DNA of 64,000 bases from Flavobacterium hiemivividum (lineage in GTDB: Bacteria; Bacteroidota; Bacteroidia; Flavobacteriales; Flavobacteriaceae). Below are positions 1 through 7,092 of the stretch, piece by piece. The stretch spans positions 18,095 through 82,094 of the forward strand of contig NZ_SMFO01000014.1 in the NCBI RefSeq assembly GCF_004349145.1. Direction: 5' to 3'. The position numbers were made by a program, and so were the translations under genes. The number at the start of each line of letters is the position of its first letter. The first letter of the stretch is position 1. Under the pieces are notes generated by a model. The model saw only the letters and a list, made by a program, of their open reading frames with translations, made no database searches and had not been told where the DNA came from.

Positions 1-34
1 AACTAGTTCAACAAATTATAAACTACCTTTGTTT

Positions 35-42
35 TATCTTTG
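35..42 (+). promoter_or_regulatory. Putative -7 box (TATCTTTG)
   Basis: TATCTTTG fits the Bacteroidota housekeeping -7 consensus TAnnTTTG. No clear TTTG -33 element lies 19 bases upstream, so the call rests on the -7 box alone. It could serve the hydrolase/Crp gene pair starting at 157, with a leader of about 110 bases. Confidence 0.35.
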
Positions 43-156
43 TCAATAAATGTTAAACAAAATGTTAGGGCGGGAAAAAAATCTAGTACTATTTTTATTT
101 TCCAGCCTTAAACACATCTTAATCAAACGAATACTAACAGTAAAAACAAAAATCGA

Positions 157-750
157 ATGGGACAAGAGACGACAAATACATTAAAAATTTCTGAAATAGG
201 AAAAGCAGCATTACTAATTATAGATATTCAAAATGATTATTTTCCTGGAGGAACCATGGAATTAGTTTCGGCAGAGGAAACGGCAAACAATGCTGCCGCT
301 ATTTTATCTTACTTTAGAGAATTTGATATGCCAGTGATACACGTCCAGCATATCGCATTACAGGAAGGTGCAACCTTCTTTTTGCCAAATACAAAAGGTG
401 CCGAAATCCATAATAGCGTGACACCTCTAGAAGGAGAAAAGGTAATAACTAAAAACTATCCAAATAGTTTTAGAGATACGGATTTATTAAATTATTTAAA
501 GGCAAATAATATTACTAAATTAGTACTTTGCGGAATGATGACCGATGTTTGTGTCGCTTCTACAACTCGGGCTGCTATGGATTATGGTTTTGAAAACACT
601 ATAATTACTGATGCTGTTACGACTAGAAATCGAGATTTCGACGGCAAAGTAATTCCGGCAAAGCAAGTAACGGAATCCTTTTTGGCAGGGCTAAATGCCT
701 TAGGTGGTCTTTATGCAAAAATAGAAACAAGCGAGAATTATGTAAAATAA
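157..750 (+). CDS. Isochorismatase-like cysteine hydrolase
   Basis: This is a 197-residue protein of the isochorismatase/nicotinamidase-like hydrolase superfamily, cytosolic because it has no signal peptide. The three expected catalytic residues are visible: Asp23 in LLIIDIQNDYF, Lys99 in VITKNYPNSF, and Cys132 in GMMTDVCVAST, preceded by the usual hydrophobic beta strand. Family members cleave isochorismate, nicotinamide, N-carbamoyl compounds or related amides; the substrate cannot be told from sequence. It ends 7 bases before a Crp/Fnr-type regulator on the same strand, so the two are probably co-transcribed and the regulator may control the hydrolase. Length is normal for the family. Confidence 0.88.
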   Translation: MGQETTNTLKISEIGKAALLIIDIQNDYFPGGTMELVSAEETANNAAAILSYFREFDMPVIHVQHIALQEGATFFLPNTKGAEIHNSVTPLEGEKVITKNYPNSFRDTDLLNYLKANNITKLVLCGMMTDVCVASTTRAAMDYGFENTIITDAVTTRNRDFDGKVIPAKQVTESFLAGLNALGGLYAKIETSENYVK

Positions 751-757
751 TAGATTT

Positions 758-1348
758 ATGATCGAACATCCGTCTTTTCAAAATAACATTTTGAATTATG
801 TTGATTTATCAAACGATGAATGGGCGCAGTTCAGCTCGTGTTATACTCTTGAAAAAGTGGATAAAAACACGGTTATCTTAAAAGAAGGAGACGTTTGTGA
901 ATATGAATCCTATGTTCTTGAAGGCTGTTTTAAGATTTTCTACCAAGACGAAAATCTTCGTGAATACATCCTTTATTTTGCCATTGAAGATTGGTGGGTG
1001 CTCGATATTGGGAGTTTTGTTTCAGGAAGTCCTTCTAAACTAAACATTCAAGCCTTAGAAGACTCGGTCATTCTAACAATAAATAGAGCTAAAAAAGAAG
1101 AACTTTATCGTACTATTCCTAAAGTCGAAAAACTATTCAGAATCATGAATCAAAAAACATTGGCAGCGACGCAGTTGCGAATGATAAGTATGCTTCATAA
1201 AACTGCCGATAGACGTTATTTAGATTTCAATGAACGATATCCCACGCTAGGGCAAAGAATTCCGCAACATCAAATTGCTGCTTATTTGGGAATATCACAT
1301 GAGTTTCTAAGTAAAGTGAGAAAGAGAGTATTAAGAGATAAAAAATAA
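758..1348 (+). CDS. Crp/Fnr family transcriptional regulator
   Basis: This 196-residue protein has the Crp/Fnr layout: an N-terminal cyclic-nucleotide-binding-like beta barrel (about residues 20-115, including ILKEGDVCEYESYVLEGCFK), a long connecting helix, and a C-terminal winged helix (about 160-190, IPQHQIAAYLGISHEFLSKV). No cysteine cluster of the Fnr type is present, and the phosphate-binding cassette of true cAMP binders is not evident, so the effector is unknown. This is the common Bacteroidota type often paired with a single target gene. It follows the isochorismatase-like gene by 7 bases, suggesting an operon. Confidence 0.88.
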   Translation: MIEHPSFQNNILNYVDLSNDEWAQFSSCYTLEKVDKNTVILKEGDVCEYESYVLEGCFKIFYQDENLREYILYFAIEDWWVLDIGSFVSGSPSKLNIQALEDSVILTINRAKKEELYRTIPKVEKLFRIMNQKTLAATQLRMISMLHKTADRRYLDFNERYPTLGQRIPQHQIAAYLGISHEFLSKVRKRVLRDKK

Positions 1349-1422
1349 GGTGTACGTGTTAAAAATTTAATTCAACTCGGCTGCAGTCGTTTTGTAAAAT
1401 AAGAGTGAAATTTAAAAAAAAT

Positions 1423-1917
1423 ATGAAAACAAGAAACGGTGTAATGACTGCATTACTAGTATTTATGAGCTACAGCATGTCAGCGCAATATATAGAAAAA
1501 TCAAGCAGTCTAAATCAGGCGGGCGCGCTAAAATTAGCAGAACAAGCGAACCTACAAGCTCAAAAAATAGATAAAAATGTATCGATCGCAGTACTTAATT
1601 CCTCGGGCGTAACATTATTGTTACTAAAAGCTGATAATGTAGGGCCACATAATACAGAGGCTTCAAGACGAAAAGCTTTTACCTCCTTATCGACTAAAAC
1701 TCCCAGTTTACAACTGATGCAAAACGCAGCAAGCAGCGAAAGTGCTAAAAACTTAAATACACTTCCTGAGCTTTTATTATTAGGCGGCGGAGTTCCCATC
1801 TGGAAAAACGGTGAACTTATAGGAAGTTTAGGCGTTTCTGGTGGTGGTAGCGGAGAAAATGATCACAACATTGCAGTACAAGCTGTAGAAAATTTAGAAT
1901 TTAAAATCAATAAATAA
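1423..1917 (+). CDS. Exported HbpS/GlcG-like heme-binding family protein
   Basis: This is a GlcG/HbpS (DUF336) family protein. I chose the ATG at 1423 rather than the in-frame GTG at 1405 because it begins a compact signal peptide (MKTRNGVMTALLVFMSYSMS, then AQ). The mature part shows the family pattern: an N-terminal helix (LNQAGALKLAEQANLQAQ), a strand followed by SSGVTLLLLKADN, a helix with SRRKAF, and the glycine-rich LLLGGGVPIWKNGELIGSLG and GVSGGG segments. HbpS relatives bind heme or small ligands outside the cytoplasm; the role here is unknown. It sits 6 bases before an exported transthyretin-like protein and is one of two paralogues in this locus. Confidence 0.85.
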   Translation: MKTRNGVMTALLVFMSYSMSAQYIEKSSSLNQAGALKLAEQANLQAQKIDKNVSIAVLNSSGVTLLLLKADNVGPHNTEASRRKAFTSLSTKTPSLQLMQNAASSESAKNLNTLPELLLLGGGVPIWKNGELIGSLGVSGGGSGENDHNIAVQAVENLEFKINK

Positions 1918-1923
1918 TTTACA

Positions 1924-2337
1924 ATGAAAACAAAGAATTTTTTAATCGTGTTAATGCTTGCTTTTGCAAGTGTAAGTTTTGCACAAGAAGCAAAATACCA
2001 ATTATCTAGTCATATCCTAGATGTTACGCAGGGAGAGCCGGCTCCAAATGTTAAAATAAGTTTGTCCAAACAAAAAGATAACGGAAAATGGACGACCATT
2101 GATGAGAAATATACAGATAGCAACGGACGTATAAAAGACTTTTTAAAAGAAGAAAAAGGTGAAGATAATAAAGGAATCTACAAACTAACGTATTATGTAG
2201 AACCTTATTTTACAAAATTAAATCAAAGCTCTTTTTATCCTTTTATCGAAGTGGTTTTTGAGATTAAAGACGAAAAACATTATCATGTTCCAATAACTTT
2301 ATCTCCTTTTGGATATTCTACTTATAGAGGTAACTAA
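1924..2337 (+). CDS. Exported 5-hydroxyisourate hydrolase (transthyretin-like)
   Basis: This 137-residue protein starts with a signal peptide ending SVSFAQ. The rest is a transthyretin-like/HIUase domain: LSSHILDVTQGEPAPNV at the start, the arginine in SNGRIKDF, and the C-terminal signature YHVPITLSPFGYSTYRG. The His, Arg and His residues expected for 5-hydroxyisourate hydrolysis are all present; the final residue is Asn where most relatives end in Ser. HIUase acts in urate breakdown, but no uricase or OHCU decarboxylase gene is in the window. It lies 6 bases after one HbpS-like gene and upstream of another, and a hairpin follows it, so the job may be different from classical purine catabolism. 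Confidence 0.85.
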   Translation: MKTKNFLIVLMLAFASVSFAQEAKYQLSSHILDVTQGEPAPNVKISLSKQKDNGKWTTIDEKYTDSNGRIKDFLKEEKGEDNKGIYKLTYYVEPYFTKLNQSSFYPFIEVVFEIKDEKHYHVPITLSPFGYSTYRGN

Positions 2338-2389
2338 TATATGCTCAAAAATAATAGTACGCAGTTACTATAAATTATAGTTTTTTTGT

Positions 2390-2424
2390 AAACGTTCAAG
2401 GTGTAAATAACATTTTGAACGTTT
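2390..2424 (+). terminator. Hairpin, possible terminator after the HIUase gene
   Basis: AAACGTTCAA (2390-2399) pairs perfectly with TTGAACGTTT (2415-2424) around a 15-base loop, followed by a T-rich stretch. It would separate the hydroxyisourate hydrolase gene from the second HbpS-like gene. Confidence 0.5.
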
Positions 2425-2465
2425 ATATTTTGAATACTATTCTAATGCAGTAAAAAACATATTCG

Positions 2466-2942
2466 ATGAAGAAAATAATCTTTATTATACTTACAAGTCT
2501 ATCAGCTATGACATACGCTCAAAAAAATATCCCAAATGAACCTATCCTCACGGGAAATATGGCGGCAAAAATGATTCAAGCTGCCTTTTCAGAAGCCGAA
2601 AAAGACCAGCTCTATGTGACGATTAGCGTGGTTGATAAATCAGGGCAAACGCTTGCAGTTCTCAGACATCACAATGCTGGTGTACACACCATTAGAGCGA
2701 GTTATAAAAAAGCATTTACTGCCTGTTCTCAAAAACGAGAAACAGCTGAGATTGCTAAAGGTATTAAAGATGGTACTATCCCTGAGGATATTCGTTTTTT
2801 GGATGAAAATATTTTAGCTCTTGACGGCGGTATACCCATTTTCATTAATGGTAAAATTGTTGGAGGCATCGGCGTTGGTGGTGCCCATGGCAACGAAGAC
2901 GTTAGAATCGCTAGAGCAGGCCTCAAGGCTATACAAGAGTAG
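2466..2942 (+). CDS. Exported HbpS/GlcG-like heme-binding family protein (second copy)
   Basis: This is a 158-residue protein with signal peptide [19 protein letters not shown] and a GlcG/HbpS domain. The mature part has [20 protein letters not shown], a [10 protein letters not shown] helix, then [20 protein letters not shown] and [12 protein letters not shown], the conserved glycine-rich end of the family. It resembles the gene at 1423 in architecture but is clearly diverged. Proteins of this family are exported or cytosolic heme or small-molecule binders, so an extracytoplasmic sensing or storage role is a reasonable guess only. A hairpin separates it from the preceding gene. Confidence 0.85.
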   Translation: MKKIIFIILTSLSAMTYAQKNIPNEPILTGNMAAKMIQAAFSEAEKDQLYVTISVVDKSGQTLAVLRHHNAGVHTIRASYKKAFTACSQKRETAEIAKGIKDGTIPEDIRFLDENILALDGGIPIFINGKIVGGIGVGGAHGNEDVRIARAGLKAIQE

Positions 2943-3085
2943 TATCATTTTTAGAGCCAAAAATTTTCAGCTTTATTTAAATCGAATCAAACTTAAATAA
3001 TTTTCTGATTTATAAAAGTTTGTCTTAAAATAAAAACATAAAATTAATTCTATAAGGTAACAAAAAAAGCAAATACACGAATTCA

Positions 3086-3454
3086 AAATTAATTTTAGTC
3101 CTTCGTATATTATTCAGTGCGTTTCTACTCTTTTTTGGGCTGGATCACTTCTTCAATTACATTCCTTTCCCAGAAAAGGCTCCGGAAGCCAATGCATACT
3201 TTGCTATACTTTTATCTACTTATGCCATGCAGCTTGTAGGTGTAGTCGAAATTGTTACAGGTCTATCATTCCTTTTCAACAGATTTGCTGCCTTGATGGC
3301 ACTAATATTAATGAGTGTATCAATCAATGCGGTCCTTTTTCACTTATTCCTAGATCAACAGAAAATTTATGGCGCTTTACTCCTATTGATTTTAAACATT
3401 ATTTTCCTCTTTCATAACAAAGAAAAATACGCCTCATTATTAAAGCAAGTCTAA
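3086..3454 (+). pseudogene. DoxX-like membrane protein gene without a recognisable start codon
   Basis: The open frame continues upstream to a stop at 3053-3055 and encodes a typical DoxX/SURF4-like protein: LRILFSAFLLFFGLDHFFNY, then a hydrophobic segment (YAMQLVGVVEIVTGLSFLF), two further membrane spans, and LLLLILNIIFLFHNKEKYAS at the end. There is no ATG, GTG or TTG before the internal ATG at 3227, which would remove the first membrane span. In the next frame, bases 3057-3086 read as a plausible basic N-terminus (KKANTRIQ) that would join KLILVLR if one more A stood in the A-run at 3085-3088, but that frame also lacks a start. It may be a decayed gene, use a rare start, or carry a sequence error. 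Confidence 0.6.
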
Positions 3455-3877
3455 CTATTACCGTTATTGTGAATTAACGTACTTCAATTAGTTTCGAATA
3501 GCACTTTGTTACTTTGATTAATAAATAACTAAAAGCCTACAAAACATCGATTTGTAGGCTTTTATGATTTGTCTATAATCGACCCGCCTGGAGATAAACC
3601 GATACTATAAAACTCGTTTTATGGAACTAAAGATAAATTTTAGAATAGTATAAAATGAATACAACGATTGCTATGCTGCTGCTTCTACTCCAAGCGTTAT
3701 TTACAAGATAGAAGAAAAAAAATTAGCTTAACAAAGACACTGCAACATTTTACAGCTACCTAAAACCTACATTTTCAGCTTATTATAAAAAAATAATGTT
3801 AATTATCTTTATTTAGTTCGTTATCCTAATTATATTTACACTAGCACTATTGCTATAACAATTTAATTTATAACAAG
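3455..3877. other. Intergenic stretch, mostly empty
   Basis: Apart from a terminator near its start I find no supported gene. A short frame at 3654-3710 would encode MNTTIAMLLLLLQALFTR, resembling an isolated signal peptide, but it has no convincing ribosome site and no continuation. It may be a remnant. Confidence 0.4.
3531..3563 (+). terminator. Rho-independent-type terminator
   Basis: A 13-bp perfect stem, AAAAGCCTACAAA (3531-3543) with TTTGTAGGCTTTT (3551-3563), and a 7-base loop. The A-run before and T-run after make it suitable in either direction. It lies about 75 bases after the DoxX-like frame. Confidence 0.75.
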
Positions 3878-4111
3878 ATGAACAAGTCAATTTTTTATCA
3901 CGCTGGTTGTCCTGTATGTTTAAGTGCAGAACACGACATTATTAACTTACTTGGAGAATCAAATGTTGAGGTAGTACACTTTGGGAAAGACAAATCTAGA
4001 ATTCCAGAAGCTGAAAAAGCAGGAGTAAAATCAGTTCCAGCTTTAGTGACTCCAACTGGAAACGTATTACATATCAATTATGGAGCATCGATAGCAGATG
4101 TAAAAGGTTAA
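3878..4111 (+). CDS. Small thioredoxin/glutaredoxin-like protein
   Basis: This 77-residue protein begins with a beta strand and a CxxC redox motif (HAGCPVC, Cys11 and Cys14), followed by a helix, a second strand (VEVVHFGKD) and a cis-proline-type segment (KSVPALVTPTGNV). That is the thioredoxin fold in minimal form, with no signal peptide, so it should act in the cytosol. The substrate and partner are unknown. It is a single-gene unit: a long intergenic space precedes it and a strong terminator follows directly after the stop codon. Confidence 0.75.
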   Translation: MNKSIFYHAGCPVCLSAEHDIINLLGESNVEVVHFGKDKSRIPEAEKAGVKSVPALVTPTGNVLHINYGASIADVKG

Positions 4112-4113
4112 AA

Positions 4114-4160
4114 AAAAACGCCTCACATGGTTAGGAAAACTACCGTTGTGAGGTGTTTTT
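4114..4160 (+). terminator. Rho-independent terminator of the thioredoxin-like gene
   Basis: AAAAACGCCTCACA (4114-4127) pairs with TGTGAGGTGTTTTT (4147-4160), with one G-T wobble, starting 3 bases after the stop codon and ending in a T-run. Confidence 0.8.
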
Positions 4161-4261
4161 CTATTTCATAATATAAACTACCTTGTATCTATCTGCTTTA
4201 TATTCTGTTTTTCAATTTGGCAACACCTAAAAATAACTTTAAACTATAAATTACTAAAATA

Positions 4262-4525
4262 ATGCAAGTATCAGTTTGGGACACCTATGTAACAAAAAAA
4301 GATGGTAGTACGATGCATTTTGATATAATTGTGCAATCTGAAGTAAAAGACACAACGGCTATTTACAACTATGGCAAAATATATCTAGAATCGAAGGGAC
4401 AAGAGAACCAACCACTAAGCGCCAAAGAATGCAGCTTTTGTCACATTGAAGCAGTTAGTCCTAATTGGGAAGACGAGATCAATAAAAATGGTTGTTTTAT
4501 TATCGAAATGGAAAATTGTAAATAA
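4262..4525 (+). CDS. DUF2024 family protein
   Basis: This 87-residue cytosolic protein matches what I know of DUF2024: MQVSVWDTYVTKKDGSTMHF at the start, a central IYNYGKIYLESKG, and LSAKECSFCHIE with two cysteines near residues 59 and 62, ending NGCFIIEME. The family is small, found in diverse bacteria, and has no established function. The gene stands alone, between the terminator of the thioredoxin-like gene and a MarR regulator gene 177 bases downstream. Confidence 0.8.
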   Translation: MQVSVWDTYVTKKDGSTMHFDIIVQSEVKDTTAIYNYGKIYLESKGQENQPLSAKECSFCHIEAVSPNWEDEINKNGCFIIEMENCK

Positions 4526-4702
4526 GAAAATCAGACAGTCCTTTCTAAGTATAGATAATACTATCAACAAAACTTTTATGACCTGAAAAATAAAAACAAC
4601 TTCTTTTGTAATTACTATAGTTTAGCTATTTTTAGTAAAAACTGTAAGTAAAATCAAGAGCAGGAAATGGAGCTCCTTTAATGCAGTACAAAATGAAATA
4701 CC

Positions 4703-5314
4703 ATGAACAAATCTCCTTTTAACCTATCCCATCAAAATCAAAGTACCGAAAGCAAAATTATAGCCTCGCTGGAAAGAATTTCGCAAGTATTTAGAGTTTT
4801 GCTTTGGAATGAAAGTAAAGAACATTCTTTAAGTCCCATACAAATTCAGGTATTGATTTTTTTACTGCATCACTCTGATGAGAAACGCAAAGTAAGCTAT
4901 TTGGCACAAGAGTTTAATATGACGAAAGCTACCATAAGCGACACTATTAAAACTTTAGAACTAAAAGGACTGATTGAGAAAGAATATGAACCTCAGGACA
5001 GCAGGAGCTATATTATTCAACTTAGTCCAACGGGGAAAATCATGGCAGAACAAACTTCTATGTTTACGGAACAGTTACAAATTCCTATTGACAATCTGAG
5101 TTCTGACGACAAGGAGAACTTACTCCTAAGTTTATTTAATATTATTCAGCACTTAAATCATTCAGGCGTTATTACGATTCAAAGAATGTGTGTAACTTGT
5201 ACACACTATAAAAAACCAGAAAAGGGAGAACCGCATTTTTGTAACTTACTCAACCAGAATTTAGCAACCAAAGACTTGCGAATTGACTGTCCTGAACACC
5301 TTTTACTAGTATAA
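4703..5314 (+). CDS. MarR-type transcriptional regulator with C-terminal cysteine tail
   Basis: This 203-residue protein has a MarR winged helix-turn-helix domain (about residues 20-150; KVSYLAQEFNMTKATISDTI is the helix-turn-helix and EPQDSRSYIIQLSPTGK the wing). After it comes a tail with four cysteines at about 163, 166, 180 and 196 (CVTCTHY ... HFC ... DCPEH), which looks like a metal or iron-sulfur site not found in ordinary MarR proteins. It may couple DNA binding to metal or redox state. It precedes a DUF2200 gene by 47 bases on the same strand, a likely co-transcribed partner. Ligand and targets are unknown. Confidence 0.82.
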   Translation: MNKSPFNLSHQNQSTESKIIASLERISQVFRVLLWNESKEHSLSPIQIQVLIFLLHHSDEKRKVSYLAQEFNMTKATISDTIKTLELKGLIEKEYEPQDSRSYIIQLSPTGKIMAEQTSMFTEQLQIPIDNLSSDDKENLLLSLFNIIQHLNHSGVITIQRMCVTCTHYKKPEKGEPHFCNLLNQNLATKDLRIDCPEHLLLV

Positions 5315-5361
5315 AAGAGTTTTTGTAAAAATCAAATCAAATTAGTGCTAAAAAATAAGAT

Positions 5362-5727
5362 ATGAACAACAGCAGCAATCACGATGAGCGTATAGCAAAA
5401 ATGACATTTGCTTCGGTATATCCACACTACCTGACTAAAGTAGAGAAAAAAGGCAGAACAAAAGAAGAATTGCAAAGCGTAATTGAGTGGCTGACATCTT
5501 TCGATGAAAAAAAACTACAAGAACTGATTGAAGAAAAAGTAACTTTTGAAAAATTCTTCGAATATGCGACATTAAACCCGAATGCCTCATTAATTAGTGG
5601 TATCATCTGTGGTTATCGAGTGGAAGCAATCGAAAATACGCTAACACAAAAAGTTCGCTATTTGGACAAACTAGTAGATGAATTGGCAAAAGGACGTAAA
5701 ATGGAAAAGATTTTGCGAGTTTCGTAG
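5362..5727 (+). CDS. DUF2200 family protein
   Basis: This is a 121-residue soluble protein. It contains the DUF2200 hallmarks: [20 protein letters not shown] near the start, a central VIEWLTSF, and [17 protein letters not shown] followed by [19 protein letters not shown]. The family is widespread in bacteria and has no firm function. It follows the cysteine-tailed MarR gene by 47 bases. Confidence 0.82.
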   Translation: MNNSSNHDERIAKMTFASVYPHYLTKVEKKGRTKEELQSVIEWLTSFDEKKLQELIEEKVTFEKFFEYATLNPNASLISGIICGYRVEAIENTLTQKVRYLDKLVDELAKGRKMEKILRVS

Positions 5728-5787
5728 AAAGGCTATTTGGCTGTAAAGCGGCAATTATTACACTACATTTATTCTAAAATTAGATTG

Positions 5788-5795
5788 TAAATTTG
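5788..5795 (+). promoter_or_regulatory. Putative -7 box (TAAATTTG)
   Basis: TAAATTTG matches TAnnTTTG, 69 bases before the start at 5865. No good -33 element is visible. Confidence 0.3.
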
Positions 5796-5861
5796 CAGAG
5801 TAAAAAAAAAATATACTGTTACAATGTACTATTCATGTAGGAAATAAAATAATTTTAATAG

Positions 5862-6224
<363 letters not shown>

Positions 6225-6251
6225 ACATTTTCTGTAAATCCCATAAAAAAA

Positions 6252-6267
6252 GGGAGATTGCTCTCCC
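6252..6267. terminator. Short hairpin between convergent genes
   Basis: GGGAGA (6252-6257) pairs with TCTCCC (6262-6267), with an A-run upstream on the + strand. It lies between two convergent genes and could end transcription from either side; the stem is short. Confidence 0.5.
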
Positions 6268-6278
6268 CTATTAAATTC

Positions 6279-6761
6279 TTATTTTTCAACGCAGTCTACA
6301 GCGTTAAATTTATATTTCACACGATCAAATTCTATTGGCTCACCTTTTATAAAGTGAGTAGCTCCTAAGGTAGTTTGCAATTTACCGTTACCTAAAATAA
6401 GCTGGTCCCCACGTTTCAGCAAAGCCAATGGGTTTTTATATGTCTTTTTGGTATAACCGCCTTGCACAAATGTATAGCTAACAAATATGGTATCGCCATG
6501 AATTTCTCCGGCTAGTTCTCCAACTTTTTTTGGCATATCAGCAATTGCCATCTCCAAATCACCCGTTATTTTTCCATCTTCAAAAGTATTAATTTTCAAA
6601 TCAAGTGTATCTGCCTCATAGATAGATTGATAACACACTACGCTTATCGATTTCGCAGCTTCGACTTTCTTAGTTTTAGTAGTTTTTTCAGTCTGATCAT
6701 TTTTACAACTTCCGAATCCAATACAAGCAAATAGCACACAAATAAGACCTGAATTTTTCAT
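6279..6761 (-). CDS. Small lipoprotein of unknown function
   Basis: This 160-residue protein starts with a lipoprotein signal peptide whose lipobox is GFGSC at about residues 16-20, followed by a charged, Lys/Thr-rich linker. The rest has beta-type strands (ISVVCYQSIYEADTLDLKI, IHGDTIFVSYTFV, QLILGNGKL) and ends FNAVDCVEK. I know of similar short lipoproteins in Flavobacteria without an assigned role. It is transcribed alone and converges with the hypothetical gene at 5865. Confidence 0.7.
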   Translation of the reverse strand: MKNSGLICVLFACIGFGSCKNDQTEKTTKTKKVEAAKSISVVCYQSIYEADTLDLKINTFEDGKITGDLEMAIADMPKKVGELAGEIHGDTIFVSYTFVQGGYTKKTYKNPLALLKRGDQLILGNGKLQTTLGATHFIKGEPIEFDRVKYKFNAVDCVEK

Positions 6762-7092
6762 AATGTTACGATTTCGTTAATAATTTGGCAATAGCCATTG
6801 CTAATTTACGCAAATACACTGTATTATTAAAGTTAATGTCTATATTTTTTTGGTTCGAAATTTCGAAATAAAACAACCGTATTGTCGTTAATTTTCTTAA
6901 CAGCGCTTCGCTTTTGAGTCAATAATTCACAATTATACTGCCGCACACTTAAATCTCCATTTTTAAATTAACTATCACTTGATGTAGATTTTGAGTCTCA
7001 TTCGAAAGAAAGGAATTCGTTTACTTAATTGGCATTTTAGCACAAATGCTTATATTGCAGTATAAATAGAAATTTTCCCAAATACTCTATCG
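6762..7092. other. Divergent intergenic region with a 14-bp palindrome
   Basis: This space separates the lipoprotein gene (- strand) from the APC permease gene (+ strand) and should hold both promoters. The only distinct signal is a perfect palindrome, TTCGAAATTTCGAA, at 6854-6867, which could be an operator. I see no gene or RNA here. Confidence 0.4.

Noticed and set aside
3654..3710. A 18-codon peptide reading like an isolated signal peptide
   Set aside because: No ribosome site, no mature part and no neighbour to support it; recorded only as a note on the gap.
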